A stretch of DNA of 53,201 nt from Burkholderiaceae bacterium (GTDB lineage: Bacteria; Pseudomonadota; Gammaproteobacteria; Burkholderiales; WYBJ01): assembly GCA_011525945.1 (NCBI GenBank), contig WYBJ01000034.1, forward strand, positions 1-53,201, written 5' to 3'. Every line of letters starts with the position of its first letter. Position 1 is the first letter of the stretch. Shown here piece after piece: positions 1 through 14,100 of the stretch. The notes under the pieces are model-generated. The model was not told the origin of the DNA, searched no databases, and saw nothing but the letters and a program-made list of their open reading frames with translations. The translations under genes and the position numbers were made by a program.

Positions 1-3000
1 GAACCTGGTACGAAGCGCTGATCCCGGTCGAGTTGTTGTCGTGCACCACGTTGCCGACGATCTCGACGCGGTCAGCCCCGCTGCCCGGCCCGCTCGCGTC
101 AATCCCACTACCCGAATTGCCCCAGACGTGATTGGAGAGAACCTCGGCGTGTGCCATTCCGCCGATCGAGATGCCGGACGAACTGTTGCGATAGATGACG
201 TTGCCCTCGAGCGTCGGGTCGTCGTTGCTGGTGGTGATGTAGACGCCGACATTCGCGTTGCCGTAGATCTCGTTGTCGCGCAGCGTGAGCCGGTCGGCAT
301 CGGCGCCGTTCGCGGCGTAAACGCCGTAGTACGCGCCGGTGATCGCCAGATTGGCGATGGTCACGTCGTCGGCGTTGGCGAACTGAAATACGTAGCTCGT
401 GCCGCCGGTATTGCCGCGGTTGAGGATTGCCCGCAGACCTTCGTCGGTCGGCCCCTGGATCGCGACGCCGGAATCCTGTGCATCGATCGTGATGTTCGTG
501 GTGAGCAGGTAGTAGCCGTCGTCGACCCGGATCACGTCGCCGGCGTTCAGGTCGTAGCTGTCGAGCACCGAGCGGATGCTCGCTTTCGGGCGCGACGGAT
601 CGAGGCCGTCGTTGGCATCGTCGCCGGCAGCGGTCGCCCACTGGTCATCGACGAACTCGTTGTCGTTGACGTAGTAGAACTTGATCGGCAGCGAGATGGT
701 GAAGGACTGATCCGACCGATCCGAGATCGCGGGCGTCAGCGCGGATGCGACCTGGATGCGGTAGTCGGTCCCGGGCGCGAAGCTGCCCGCATCGACCAGC
801 CAGCCGTAGCTGCCGTCGTTCGCTTCACCCAACGCGAGGTCGTTCCAGCTCGCACCGCCGTCGTCCGACCAGCTCAGATCGACGTTGCCGGCGAATCCCG
901 CCGCGTGCCACTCGATGTTGTAGATCGTCCCCTGCGAGACGACTTCGCCGCCATTGGGCTTGAACACCAGCACGTACTGCGCGGGGCTCTTCGAGGCCTG
1001 CTCGGAATTGCCGTAAGCGCCGATGTTGACGTAGCCGCCGTTGGGCATCGGTTCGTTGTCATACGGGTCGCCCGCGGCGCCGCGATCGATCCCGGGCGAA
1101 TGCACCGCATCGAGCGTCTCGACCCCGAGCAGGCGCACCGGTAAGCCGGTGGTCGCATCGCGCACCGGAGCGAGCGAGCCGCCGTGGAAGCTGCCGTACA
1201 GGCTCTGCAAGTGGAAGTCGTCGTCGCGGCCATCGTTCGCCACGCTGGCATAGCCGAGTACGCCGTCAGCCCCGTCCGGATCGACGAAACGCGGGTCGAG
1301 CGCGAGGCTGTTGGCATCGGTGAAGGTGGCCGCACGCCAGACGTTGAGCGTGGGTCGCGCCACCGCCTGCCACTGGCCGAGCGTGGACGCACCGGTGAGA
1401 TGGAAGATGTTGTAGTCCGAGGCAAAGCCGAGTTGGCTGTTGCTGTCGACATTGACGCCAAGGCTGTCGTCGATCCAGAAAATGTTGTTGCGCAGGCGGA
1501 TATTGCTGCTGGTGTAATAGATCTTGAGCAGCTCGCCGTCGGTTTGCTGCAGCGTATTGTTGGTGAGCGTGACGTTGCTGCCCCAGAGCTCCATCGCCTG
1601 GGTGGCGTTGTCGTACACGAGGTTGTTGCTCAGCGTGGTGCCGCCGCCGTTGTACTGCACGCCCTTCGCGTTGGAGTAGACGACGTTACCGATGAGCCCG
1701 CCGCTCGCGCTCGAGGTGATTCCCCAGCCCTGGTTGTCGTAGACGCGGTTGCGCTCGACCGTGCCAGTGCCGCCCGAGTAGATCCCGGTATAGTTGTCGT
1801 ACACCACATTTTCGCGGGCCGAGCTGTAGTACAGGTAAATGCCGTAGTCGTTGACCCCGTCCTGCCCCCACACGGTATTGCCCGCGACCAGCACGTCGTA
1901 GTACGCGCTGATGCCGCCTTCGCTGTTGTCGTGCACCCGATTGCCGCGGTTGAGCGTCAGGTCGGTGTTGCCGACGATCGACTGCCCGGAGCCGCCCGAG
2001 ATCGCGATCCCCCAGCGATTGTCGTACGCTTCGTTCGCTTCGATGTGCGCACCGCCGATGCCGCTGAGATCGAAGCCGTCTTGGCCGTTGGCGTAAGCGA
2101 GAGAGTCGGTCAGGCTGACCGCGGTCGCGCCCTGCACGTAGACGCCGTCGCCCTGGTTGTGATGCGCGACGAGGTGGCTCAGGTCGCCCATCGGACCGTC
2201 GAGCCAGATTCCGGTCGCGCCGTTGTTGTAGGCGGTGAGGTATTCGATATCCCACAACGGATTGTCGGTATCGATGCGCATGCCTTCCTGGGCATGACCG
2301 AAGGCCGTGAGGTAGCCGCCGGAGAAGTCGCGGCTATCGTTGTAGACGTAGAGCCCGCGCTGCGCATCGCGCAGCGTGAGGTGGCTCACCTCGACCAGGT
2401 CGGCGTCGTTCAACTCGACGAGCGCCCGGGTCCTGTCGCCGGGAATCGCCGGGAACAACTGCGCGATCCGGCTCGTATCGATGGGACCGGTGACGGTGAA
2501 GCCCTCGTCCAGACCGAGACCGAAATCGGTCGTGCCCGAGACCTTGAGCGCATGGATCATCGGGTAGTCGCCGGTATCGACGTGCACGACGTCGCCCGCC
2601 GACAGATCGTACACACGCACCAGGTTGACCGGGTTGGGCTTCGGTGCGGTGGCGAGCTTGCCGGTATTGCGATTGTCGCCGATCGCGGCCGGGGTGTACT
2701 CGTCGTTCGCATCGCTGCGATCGTCCACCCAGTAGTCATGGCCGTCCTCGGGCACGGTGAACGTTTCCTGGCTGCGGTCGATCATCGCTGCATTGGCGAC
2801 GAGCGAGACCTGGATGCGCAGTCCGTAGGTGCCGAAGCCGAGGTTCGCCGGGCTGGATTCGGGAATCCAGGTGTAGACGCCGTCGTCCGCGGTGGCGGCG
2901 GCGATGGTGGCGATCAACGCCGGGCCGTCGGCCGTGTCCTGCAGCAGGTCGATGCGGATCGGCGATTCGGCGCTGTTGCCGAACGTATCCCAGAGAATGT

Positions 3001-5160
3001 CGAGCGGTTTGTCCTTCTCCAAGTCGGCATACAGATCGGGGAAGCGCAGCGCGATGCGCGGCGCGCCCGCGAGGCCGACATCGGTGGCTTCGAAACCGAG
3101 CGCGCCCTGATCAGCGCCGTCGGCCTCGCTGCGAACGTAGACGAAGGCCTGATCGAGCCAGGCGTCGTTGCTGCCGCCGCTATCGCGGTCGGCGCGGAAG
3201 TGGAACTTGGCGAAACGCGCGCCGACCGGAATATCCGCGCGGCCGCCGGTGAGCGACCAGCGGTCGGTCGCGTTGTCGGCCGCTGCGGTCATCGTGCCGA
3301 GCGTGCCCAAGCCTGCGCTCAGGAACGTGACGCTCACTTCGCCGCGATCGACCTGCGCCTCCGCGAGACTGCGCAAGCGGCCGCCGAACACGACCTCGAG
3401 ATCCTGGCTGTCGAGCTCGGCCGCGCTGAACCCGGCGGCAAGCAGATCCACGGTCTGCTCGGCGAAACCTTCCTCGACATTGCCGGTGCTGAAATACTTG
3501 CCGCCCTCGTAGGCCAGCGGCGAAGCGGTGCGGATCGCCGCCCCGGTGTTCGCCACCCAGTTCGCCAGGTCGGCCTCGAATCCGGGGTTCGCGAGCAGAT
3601 TGGTGTAGCCGGGCGGCACGCCGTTGTCGGCGCGCGGATCGCCGGCATCGACCGTCGGGCTCGTGTGCCGCAGCTGCGCCACCGGCGCGTAGATCGCGAA
3701 GTTGTCGTGCGCGGGATCGACGAACGCCGGGCGCGCCCAGCCCGGATTGACCGCGGTCGCGCCGATCGAATGCAGATCGAACCGCGCGATGTCGGCCTGC
3801 CAGTCGAGCACGTCGGTGAAATCCTTGGTCCAGTAGCCGACCTTGCCCGCGCCCGTGGCGTAGAGATTGTTGTAGTCGCTGAAGAAACCCGCCTGCGAGT
3901 TGTTGGCGACGTAGATGTCGTAGCCGGACTGCGCCCACATCACGTTGCCGCGCACTTCGACTTCGCTCGAAGCGCCCTCCACGCGCACGTTGTCGCCGCT
4001 TGGCGCATAGAACGTGTTGTTGAAGATGCGCACGTCGTTCTTGCCGTTCACGAGGACGCCGAAGCTCGTGTTGCGGTAGAGCTCGTTGTGCGCGATGCGT
4101 TGCTCGGAGGTCGCGGCGATCGCGGTGCCGTTGCCGGCGAAGCGGTTGAACTGAATGAAGCCGCTGAAGTCGTTCACCCCGACCGTGTTGTCTTCGATCC
4201 GATTGGCGAGCGCGAGGTTTGCCCCGCCGAGTGTGCCGCTGCCCGTCACGCCGGTCGCGTTGGCGCGCACGATCTGGTTCTGCATGCGGCCGGCGAGGTT
4301 GACCCCGGTGGCGTTGTCCTCGATCACGTTCGGCTTGCTCGTCTGCGCCGACAGCATGCCGAGCCCTTGCGCCGGATCGGCCACCGTCGCGAGCACGCCA
4401 ACGGTGTTGCCGAAGATGCGATTGCCCGAGAGCACCGCGGCGTTGGCGTAACGCACGCCGGTCGCAGCACCGTGGATGCTGTTGTCCGCGATCGATCCCG
4501 TTGGCGCCGCGTTGATGTCGACGCCGATGCTGCCGGCGGAGATGTCGTTGTCGCGAAGCGTGAGCTCGCTCGGCACGTTCAGACGCACACCGGTCGTGCC
4601 GCCGTGGATGTCGTTGTAGGCGACCGTCAGGTTGCTCGGACCCACGCCGGGCGCGACCCCCGCGGGGACGAGATCGAGGCCGGTAGTCGTGCCGTCGAGC
4701 GTATTGCGCTCGATGCGCGCATTCGCGACCGCGCCGACGAGCTCGAGCGCGCTCGCACCCGACAGCGTGCTGTAGACCACCTGGGCGTTGCTTCCGCCCT
4801 GCAGGCTCACGCCGCCTTGCACGGTCGATTCGCTCAGCGTGAAGTTGATCGCGCCTTGCACCGTCACGGCGCCCGTGATGTGCAGGCGCTGGATCGTCAC
4901 GTTGCCGGCGCCGGACTCGATCACCACCGGACCCTGCACCGTCGCGCCTGGTCGGCCGTAGATCAAGATGCCGGCATCCTGCGTCGCCACGGTGAAGCCG
5001 CCGGCGTGATCGCCCTCGACCACGATGACATCGCCCGCGCCGAGGTTGTAGGCATCGAGGATGTCCTGCACGCTGATGCCGGCGTGGGCGTAATGCACGT
5101 TGCCGACCGTGGTGTTCTCGCCGCGCGCGTAGATCTCGGGGTTGCCGGCGATGACATCCT
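1..5160 (-). repeat. repeated [Ig-like + LxxGD leader + right-handed beta-helix] modules
   Basis: Three beta-helix stretches are visible (about 5130-3700, 2620-1440 and 590-1), each a series of N..V..N...GI.. coils. Each follows a leader with LGAGDVIVVEGD, LSAGDVVHVDTGDY or LNAGDVIRVDDGYY. The second and third leaders follow an Ig-like domain (about 3065-2755 and 990-690) ending DRSQETFTV or DRSDQSFTI. A jelly-roll-like domain beginning NPGFEADLANW occupies about 3620-3130. Module length is roughly 2.07 kb. Beta-helices of this kind often bind or cleave polysaccharide, but I see no catalytic motif. Confidence 0.75.
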
Positions 5161-8100
5161 GCCACACCACTACCGCGCGACCGGCGCTGTCGGTCGCGAC
5201 GGCCAGATTCTGAGCGGCCTTGCCGGTGACGCTGATGCCGTCGGGCGAGGCGTCGTCGGGCATCACTTCGGTGAAGGTCGAGCCGTTCCATTCGAGCGCG
5301 TACAGGTTGCTCGGCCCGGTTTCGAGCGGGGTGCGCGCCCATAGCAGGTGCAACGCACCGCCGCCGGTGGAAAGCACCGGATGCGCCGGCCGATCCGGCA
5401 CACCAAATACGAGGCGCGTGCTCGGCGTGCTGCCCGCGTACTCGACCGCGACGATCGCCGCCCCCTGATCCGAATATGCCTGCCAGGCGACGTACAGCTT
5501 GCCGTCGTGGTACGCAAGTGTGGGCTGCGCACTGAAGCTCAGGCTTCCCGCGAGCGATGCATCGACTGCGCCGCTCACACCGCTGCCGGTGTGCGAATTC
5601 GAGCGCCCGGCCCAGGCGCCGGCGTCGTACTCCTTCATGAACACCTGGCGGATCGCGCCGCCGTCCGGCGCGGTCCACGCAAGCGCGATACGCGTACCAT
5701 CGGTTGCCGCCGCCAGCTCGCGAATCTTGCCGCTGCCGTTGAAGTCGGAGATGCCGTCGGCGCTCGCCGATCCCGCGCCGAGCTCCTGCCAGGCGCCGCC
5801 CACGTAGCCCTTCACGTAGACCTGGGTGACGCCGCTCGAATCGTCCAGCCACGCGACCACCGGGCCGAGCGCGGTGGCGAGCACCTTGGCCGATTGCGCG
5901 GAGCCCGTGCCGGAGATGCCGGACGCGCCGAGCGAGCCGCCGAGCGCGATCCAGCCGCCGGCGCCGCTATTTGCCGCCGCATCGTATCGGGCGAGCCGAA
6001 TGTCGGTGCCGCCGGCATGCGCCTCGGTCCAGGCGACGTAGATATTGCCCGTGGCGTCGACCGCGACACTCGGGTCGAACGACGCCCCGGCGCTCGCGCT
6101 GATGCCGCCTTGCTGCGCGCTCCCGCCCAGGCTCTGCCAGCCCAGAGCGCCGTAGCGCGAGGCGTAGATGTCGAGATTGCCGTTGCGGCTGTCGGCCCAG
6201 ACCACCACGGCACCCGCGGGACTCATCGCCACCTGCGGCGCGAACGACACGCCGGCGTTTCCGGACACGCCACGCTCGCTGGCGGAACCGCCCATGTCGG
6301 CATAGCGGCCGCGGTGTACCAGGTCGGATGGCAGATCGGCTGCCGCGCGCGTGTTCGTATAGTCGATCGGAACCACGGTGGGTGCGGGGGTTGGCGCCGG
6401 CAGTGTGAAGCTTGCATCGTCACCGGGGTTACCGAAGTCGACCAGGTTGGCCGCACCGCCGCTCGCTTCGGCAACCGCGAAACCGGCAAGCGCCTCGATT
6501 CTGTCGTTGCCGCCCTCGCCGAACAGCAGGTCGTTGCCGCCCTGACCGAACAGCTGATCATCGCCTGAGCCGGCTTCCAGGCCGTTGGTGCCGAGGTCAC
6601 CGTAGAGATAATCGACCGCGCTATCGTCGCCGCCGCCCGCGAGGCTATGACCGTAGATCGCGTCGTGCCCCAGACCGCCGATCAGGATGTCGCTGCCGCC
6701 GCCGCCCTCGAGCGTGTCGTCGCCCGCGCCGGCGTCGAGGATGTCGTCGTCGAGCCCGCCGAAGAGCTGATCGTTGCCGGCAAGACCCGACAACCGATCC
6801 CGCCCGGCTTCACCGTAGAGGGTGTCGCGACCATCGTCCGAGCCGATCAGCGTATCGTCGCCCGCGCCGCCGTAGACGAATTGCTGATCGCCGTAGCCCG
6901 CGTCGAGCCAGTCGTCGCCGGCGTCGCCGTAGAGCGTATCGGCGCCGAAGCCCCCGTAGACGAGGTCGTCGCCGCCGTAGCCGCGCAGGATATCGTCACC
7001 CCATTCGCCGTAGAGACGATCGATGGCGTTGTCGTCGGGCGCCGATGACGACGTGGCGGGTTCGTGCCCGTGCAACTCGTCATCACCCAGGTTGCCGTAC
7101 ACGGTGTCGGCGCCGCTGCCGCCGTAGATGAGATCGCCGCCCGCGCCGCCGTCGATCTCGTCGTCGCCCGCGCCCCCGGAGATGAAATCGGCGCCGCCTA
7201 GACCCCAGATCTTGTCGTTGCCCGCGCCCGCATCGATGGTGTCGCCGAAGTGCGTGCCGTCGAAGAAGTTCGGATCGCTGTCCGCGCCGCTGTCGGAGCC
7301 GAAGATCCGATCGTCTCCGTCGCCGCCCAGCACGATGTCGCCGATGCCAAGACCTGCGACCAGCAAATCGTCGCCGCTACCGCCGCTGAGCGTGTCGGCG
7401 CCGGCCTCGCCGTAGAGCTGATCGGCGTAGGCACTGCCGGTGAGGGTGTCGTTGCCGCCGCGCCCGTAAATCGTGACACCCGTCAGGAGATTCGCGGCGT
7501 TGATCGTATCCGCGTCCTCGTCGCCGTAGAACTCGGGCATCGCGCCCAGCACGCTGCCCGTCATGACGACCGTGGACCCGACGCCCGCGTCGGCGTTATG
7601 CCAGTCGCTGTGCACGAACAGGCGGCCGACGGCAAGGAGACTCCCCGAGATATCGATGTCATCGCCGACTTGCAGAGCGACCGAACCGCCGAGCGCGGTC
7701 ACGGCGTGACCCGCGCCCACGAGAAGGTTCTCGCCCGCCGCCTGACTGTCGCGCACCGTCAGGCGGACATGCCCTGCGTTCGCCAGCAAGTCGTCGATGA
7801 CGAGGCCGGCCGTGGTTTCGGTGACGTAGACATCCCACTGGGCGTGCGCCCACAGCTCGCCGGCGCCGGAATGCGCGGAGTCGATCTCGACATCGTTCAG
7901 ATGCGTTCCGATCCAGCCAAGCGTGGCGGTGAGCGTGATGTCGTCGCCGCTCACATCGGCGGCGGCGTCGCCGAGCGCATCGACGATGCTCACCGGCGCG
8001 CTCAGCGTGACGTCGTTGAGCGTGGAGGTGATCGCGCCCAGGCGCATATCGCCCTGCGTTTCGGCGAGCACGATATCGCCGTTGACTTCGACGTCGATCT

Positions 8101-11100
8101 CGCCGAGCCCCGTCAGGTTGGTATTGCCGATGAGATGGATCAACTCGCCGCCGAGATCGCCGTTGACGTCGATGTCGTTGCCCGCCTGCATCAAGGCGAT
8201 GACGAAAGTCGACTCGATCTTCGTGCTGCCGGTGCCGAACATGCCGGCCGGCAGATTGAGCACCTGGGCGCCGGCGTCGGGGCGGAAGTGCCTCACGTAA
8301 TCGGCCGCCGCCGGATCGATCGCGACCGAGGGCGCGTACATGTCCACGGTGAGCGCGTAACTGAACGAACCGGAGACCGCGGTCTGCAGCACGGCCTCGT
8401 GCAGCGCAAGGCGTAGATCATCGCCCGCGACGATCTGACCCACATCGACGCTGAAACCGGCTGCGGCCGGATCGCGCTGCAGGCCCGTGAGCGAGAGATA
8501 GAGATCCTGCCCGGCGGTCGCATCGAGTCCGGTCGGCCGCCCCGGGCTCTCCACCAGCTCGACGTTGATCGGGCGATCGATGAAGGTCTGCCCGAAGAAG
8601 CCATACGTGCCGATGCTCGTGCCGGCGTCGAGCAGCGTGCGGTTGCTGCGCACGATCGCCTGCGATCCCGTCGACCAGATGCCGCCGCTCGCGTTGGCGA
8701 TGATGGTGTATCCGAGCGGGTTGTCGATCAGCCCGTTCAAGGTGAGATCGGGGGCGGCGGATGCATGCGTGTTCTCGATCGTGATGTCGGTCGGGCCGAA
8801 ATCGTGCGCGATGTCGAACTCGAGTGCGATCTGATCGACGTTGATATCGACTTCGGCCTTCGGATCGCCATCGCGGTCGATCGGATCGAGGTTGTTGATC
8901 TTCAGATCGTGGCTCGAGCGGTTGGTGATATCGACCTTCTCGAAGGTGTGGCGTACGGTGAAGGTGCCCTGCGTGCCCTGGATGCTTCCCGGCTTCGTCG
9001 GGTCGAGCGCGTTGACTTCGAACAACGCATGTCCGGGACTGTTGTTGAAGATGCCGTCGACCGAAATCTCGCCCGCGACGGCACCCGCCGTCTGACCGCC
9101 GTTGACGCTCACGTTGACGGCCTTGGTGATGATGCCGTTCGCGTCCACAACCAGCTCCGCCTTGCCCGAGAGCAGAATCACGTCGGAGTCGAATGTGATC
9201 TGCCGCACCGGGCTGCCGCCTGGGTGATAGTCGCCACCGGACACGGGCCAGGCGCCGAAGTAGTACCAGTTATAGCCGCGGCCCGGCTCCTCGGCATACG
9301 CACCGACGGTGAGGTTGTTGCTGGCGAAGGTCGCGTCCGCCAGCCCCATGATCCAGGCGAGGTGATCAGCGGTGAAGTAGGCGTGCGCATCCGAATCCGA
9401 GAGCGCCTTGCCGTCGGCGATCGCCTCGACGAACGTGTTGACGCGCCGATTGAAGGCCTGCACGGTAAGCGACTCGATGCCGGTGACGACTGCGCCCGCG
9501 TCGACATCGATCAGGGAGCGGGTATGCAGGAAGATGCCGTTGTCGGCGTTGGTGTCGGCGAGCAATCCCCACGCCTCGGCTTCACCGGTGACCTCGATGT
9601 AGCCGCCGTCGGTCTCGGCCTTCAAGACCGCGTTGTCGTACGCGTACACGGCGGCGTTGTCGTCGACATGCACGCGCGTCTGCTGCCAGTTGCCGGCGGA
9701 TCCGACGGTATAGTTCGCGTCGGTATCGGGCCGAATGGCGAAGCCGCCGCTGCCGCTGTACGCCTTCACCTTGCCGTCGAGACTGGTGTTCGCGGTGAAA
9801 TCCAGATTGCGCCCGGCGTAGACCGAAGCGCCGGTGCCAACGTCGACCGTGGTGGCGTAGTTGATCACCGCGTCCGCATCGCCGTCGGCCGCCGAGATTG
9901 CCCCGCCGCCGATCGAATAGGCGTTCAGATCCGCGTAGAAGCCTGCGCTCGCCGCAATCGTGACATCGCGCGCCGCGCTGACGCGGGCGCCTGCCTTCAG
10001 CCCAGCGGTCGAATCCTGCGTCAGGTGCACATCGGGGTCGGCGTCGCCGTAAGAAACGATCCCGCCCGCGGTGGTGCGGGCCTGTGCGCCGCCGGCAAGC
10101 CCGGACGAGGAGACGAGTGTGAAATCCGCGCCAGCGGTAACGACGGCATTGTCGCCCACGGTGGCACTGACGCTCGGGTTGAGGATGCTGTTGGCGGAGG
10201 TGAACTCGAAGCCGGCAAGCAGCGCGCCGGCGCTGCCGGTCGCGTAAGCGCGCGAGAGCCCGTTGCTGCCGCCCTGGCCGGCGAAACCGGACACGCCGCC
10301 CGCGCCGAGCAGGTTGTGCGTGCCCGAGCCGGTGGCGGTGAAGTCGTAATAGAAGTAGTGCTGGCCCGCGATCGGCTGGCTCTGTGCGTTCTGGTTGCTG
10401 AGCTGGATCCCGGCGTCGCGCAGCCCATGCACGCCGGCGACCCCGGCGGCGTTGATATCGACCACCGCGCCGCTGGGTGCATCGAGCAGGCGCAGGTGCG
10501 TGCCGTCGATGACGTCCGCATAGTAGGTCCGCAGCGGTTGCAGGCCCGAGATCGGTATCTCGCCGGCGTCGCTGATGAAGTGTGTGCTGTTGGCGGGCGC
10601 GCTGCCCAGGTCGACCGCGGAGATGAACGTGAAACCGAATACGGGATCGGGTGCATCCTCGCTCAGACGGAACGAGTCCGCGTCCTCGCGCATGACATAG
10701 TAGGTCTGCCCGCTGACGAGTCCACCCACCGAACCGCCCTGGCTGCGATACGTGACCGCATCGCCATCGTCATAGCCGTGGCCGCGGATGGAGATCAGAT
10801 CCTCGTCGGCGTTCACCGACGCCGGGCCGAATTCCAGCGCCGGCGGCGCGATGTAGCTGATCGCCTGGTTCTGCGAGAAGCCGTGGCCCACGGTGATGAC
10901 GTTGTTCGTGCTGTCGATGAGGTTCGGGAAGACGATTGCGTTCGCCACGGTCGCCTGCGCCGCGCTCGTGTAGAGCTTGATCGTCTTGGCGTCGATGACA
11001 CGCGCGTAATACGCCGAACCCGGTGTCAGCCCGCCGATCGCCTGATCCGCACCCTCGTTGCCATAGAACACTTTCTGGCCGTTCGCGAGCTGGTGCGGGC

Positions 11101-14100
11101 TCGAGAAACGCACGACGTCGCCGTCGACATCGACTTCGCGGCTGGTGAAGACCGAGCCCAGGCGCAGCACGTCGTTGCGCGGCTGGCTGGCGATCGTGGC
11201 CACCGGGATGACCGCGTAGCTGGAAAGCTCCTTCAACCCGCCGATGAGGGGATTGCCGGTGAGCGTCAGGGGACCGAGCGGAATGCCGCCCGCCCAATAG
11301 GTGATGCGATCGCCCAGCTCCAGACCGTGCGCGCCGGGCAGGTCGATCCAGTCGTTGGCGACGCTCACCGCCGAGCCCGCATCGAACGTGCCGTCGTAGA
11401 TTTGAATGTCACCGTTGCGCTGCGCGCGGACTTCGATCGAACCGGTCGCGTTCACGTTCGCGCCGTTGCCGACCTGCGCGGTGACGTTGCTGGTTTCGTC
11501 GACATCGGCATCCGAGGCGCCGCCGCTCACACCGAGCGACAAGGTCACGCCTTGCGCGTCGGCGTCACCCTCGGTGAACGCCGTCGCCTTGACCGCGATG
11601 TTGCCGTTCACGTCGATGTTCGCGCCCGCGCCGATCTCGGCCTTGAGCGCCGGGTTGACGGTCGCCTGGCTCACCGAGGCATTGGCGCCGACGAACAGGC
11701 CCCCGCCCGAGGCTTCGGCTTCGGCGTCGGCGCGCTCGGACACGCTCGCATCGACATTCAGCCCGCCACCGGTGATCGTGCTCGCTCCGGTGCTCGCGGT
11801 GACGTTGCCGCCGCTGGTCGCGGTGGTGTCGGAGACGCCGATGCCGGCGATGAGCCCGATCGTGAGCCCATTCGACTGGGTGATCGCGCGATCCGCGCTC
11901 TCGGCCAGCACGTTGACCACCGTATCGGCGTTCACCACCGCGCCATCGCCGATCGCTGCGGTGACGACCGCATTCGCCGTTGCCTTCGGAATCGTTCCCG
12001 ACCCGGCCATGCCAAGCGCGCCGGTGACGGCTTCGCCACGGGCTTCGGCCCCGTCATCGGTGGTGTGGATCGCCTGCAAGGTGACGCTGCCGCCGGCATC
12101 GAGCGCAGCACCCCCCGCGGTGGTCGCACTCACCGCCGGCGCAACGCGCGCCGTTGCAACCGTGCGCCCGACCGCGGCCAGGCCCGCGAGGTTGGTGCCT
12201 TCGGCGTCGGCATACGCTTCGCCGTCGTTCGACGCCTTGACCACGATGTCGCCGCTCGCGTTCACCGTGCCGCCGATCGACGCGCCGAGGTTCTGCACCG
12301 AGATCGCGTTCGAGTCGGTGCCGATGCCGGAGATCGCGAGCCCCACGCCCGGGGCCACGGTGTCGCTGCGGGCGTCGTTCTCGGCGATCGCGTTGATGCG
12401 CACGTCGTTGACGTGCACCGTCGATCCCGACACGAGAGTCGCCGTCAGCGGATCGGAATTGAACGTATTGGCGCTGGTGCTGACGAAGGTGCCGCCGGCG
12501 ATCGCATCGGAGAGGATGATGCCGATGCCGGCAAGGCTGACGGTCAGGCCCTCGGCGGTCGACTTGGCGTCGTTGCCCGCGCGACTGTCGATCGTGAGAT
12601 CGCCGCCGGCATTGATGTCCGCGCCGGCGCCGCCGACCCGCGTCTGCATGTCGGTGGTGGCGGTGGCTTTGCTCACGGCGCCGTTGCCGGCGAGGAGGCC
12701 GCCGCCGGAGGCATTGGCGCTCGATTCGGCGTTCATTCCGGCGATGCGGCCGCTGCCGTCGTCGTTGTGCCGCGCGCTGACTGCAATGTTGCGCGTCGCG
12801 GTCACGTCGGCTGCGCCGATCCCGGTGTTCATCACCGGGCGCAGCGTCGCTTCGGCCTGCGAGACTCCGATCGAGAGACCGGCGAGTTGGACCGAGATGC
12901 CGTTGGCGTCGGCCGTGGCGTCGGCGAGCGACACGTTGGCGATCAGTACGTCTCGGCCGGCGTTGACCGCGGAACCGTCGTTGATCTGCGCGCCGAGACT
13001 TGGCGTGACGGCCGCGGTCGCCTTGTTGACTTGGCCGCCGCCGAGGATGCCGCCGCTCGCGGCGTCGACCACGGCGCTCGCGATTCCCTCGAAATCGCCG
13101 TTGAGCACGACGTCGTTGCCCGCCGTGATGGTTGCACCATTCACCGCCGTGGCCGCGGCGCCGCCGATGAGGGCATCGGCAAGGCTCACGCCGACGCCGC
13201 CCAAGCCGATCGCGGTCCCCGTGCCGTCGGCGTTCGCGTAATTGTCCGCCAGCGTGTCGAAACGGATGTCGGTGGCGGCTTGCACGACCGAACCACCGCC
13301 GACGCTCGTCGCCATGTCGAGCGTCACCGTGGCGTCGGCATCGGCGCCGCTGCCGGCGAGCAATCCGCCGGCCGAGGAGCGCGAATACGCGCGCGCGCCG
13401 TAACCCGAGCCGAGCCCGTCGTTGTGGCTTGCGGTGAGATCGATATGGCCCGAGACCGAGCGCACATTGGCATTGGCGCCGATCAGGCTCGCGACGCTCG
13501 GCGTGACGACCGCGTCCGACACCGAGCCGCCGGCTGCGATGCTGCCGAGGGCCGAGCCTTTCGCGACCGCGTCGGCATCGGCGATCGAGATCGCGCTGAC
13601 GTCGATGTCCCCGCTCACGCGCACGGTCTGGTTGCCGCTGAGCGCGGCGGTCACCGTGCCGTCGGAGGTTGCGGTCGCGATCGCCGCCGATCCCGCCCCG
13701 ACGATGCCGCCGGCAAGCGCGAACGCGGAGGCGTCGGCGAGCTCCTGCGCCTGCGCCTTCACCGTCAGCGAGGTCGCGCCGCTGGTATCGGCGGTTCCCA
13801 CCGAACCGCCCATGCGCGCCTTGCTGCTGCCGTCGGTCTTCGCTTCGGCTTTGGTCGCACCGAAGCCCGCGAGCAGCCCGATGGCGGTGCCGAGCGGGCG
13901 CGCCTTGGCCGCATCGGTCGAGAGCGATTCGACGATGATGGTCGAGCCGCTGAAGAGCGAAGCACCGGTGTCGACGTGCACGTCGACGTCGGCGCTCGAG
14001 GTCGCCGTGGCGTAGACGAACTTGCCCGACACGCCGAGCGAGCCGCCGGGCGCGAAGCTCACCGCGCGCGCGCCTTGCAGGTCGGCGACACCGTCGGCGT

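Noticed and set aside
1184..5344. A 1386-codon open frame on the plus strand
   Set aside because: Same antisense effect opposite the beta-helix part of the giant gene.
3180..5852. An 890-codon open frame on the minus strand
   Set aside because: It is in a different frame from the giant gene, is Arg-rich and low-complexity, and overlaps the region that reads as beta-helix and propeller-like repeats in the correct frame.
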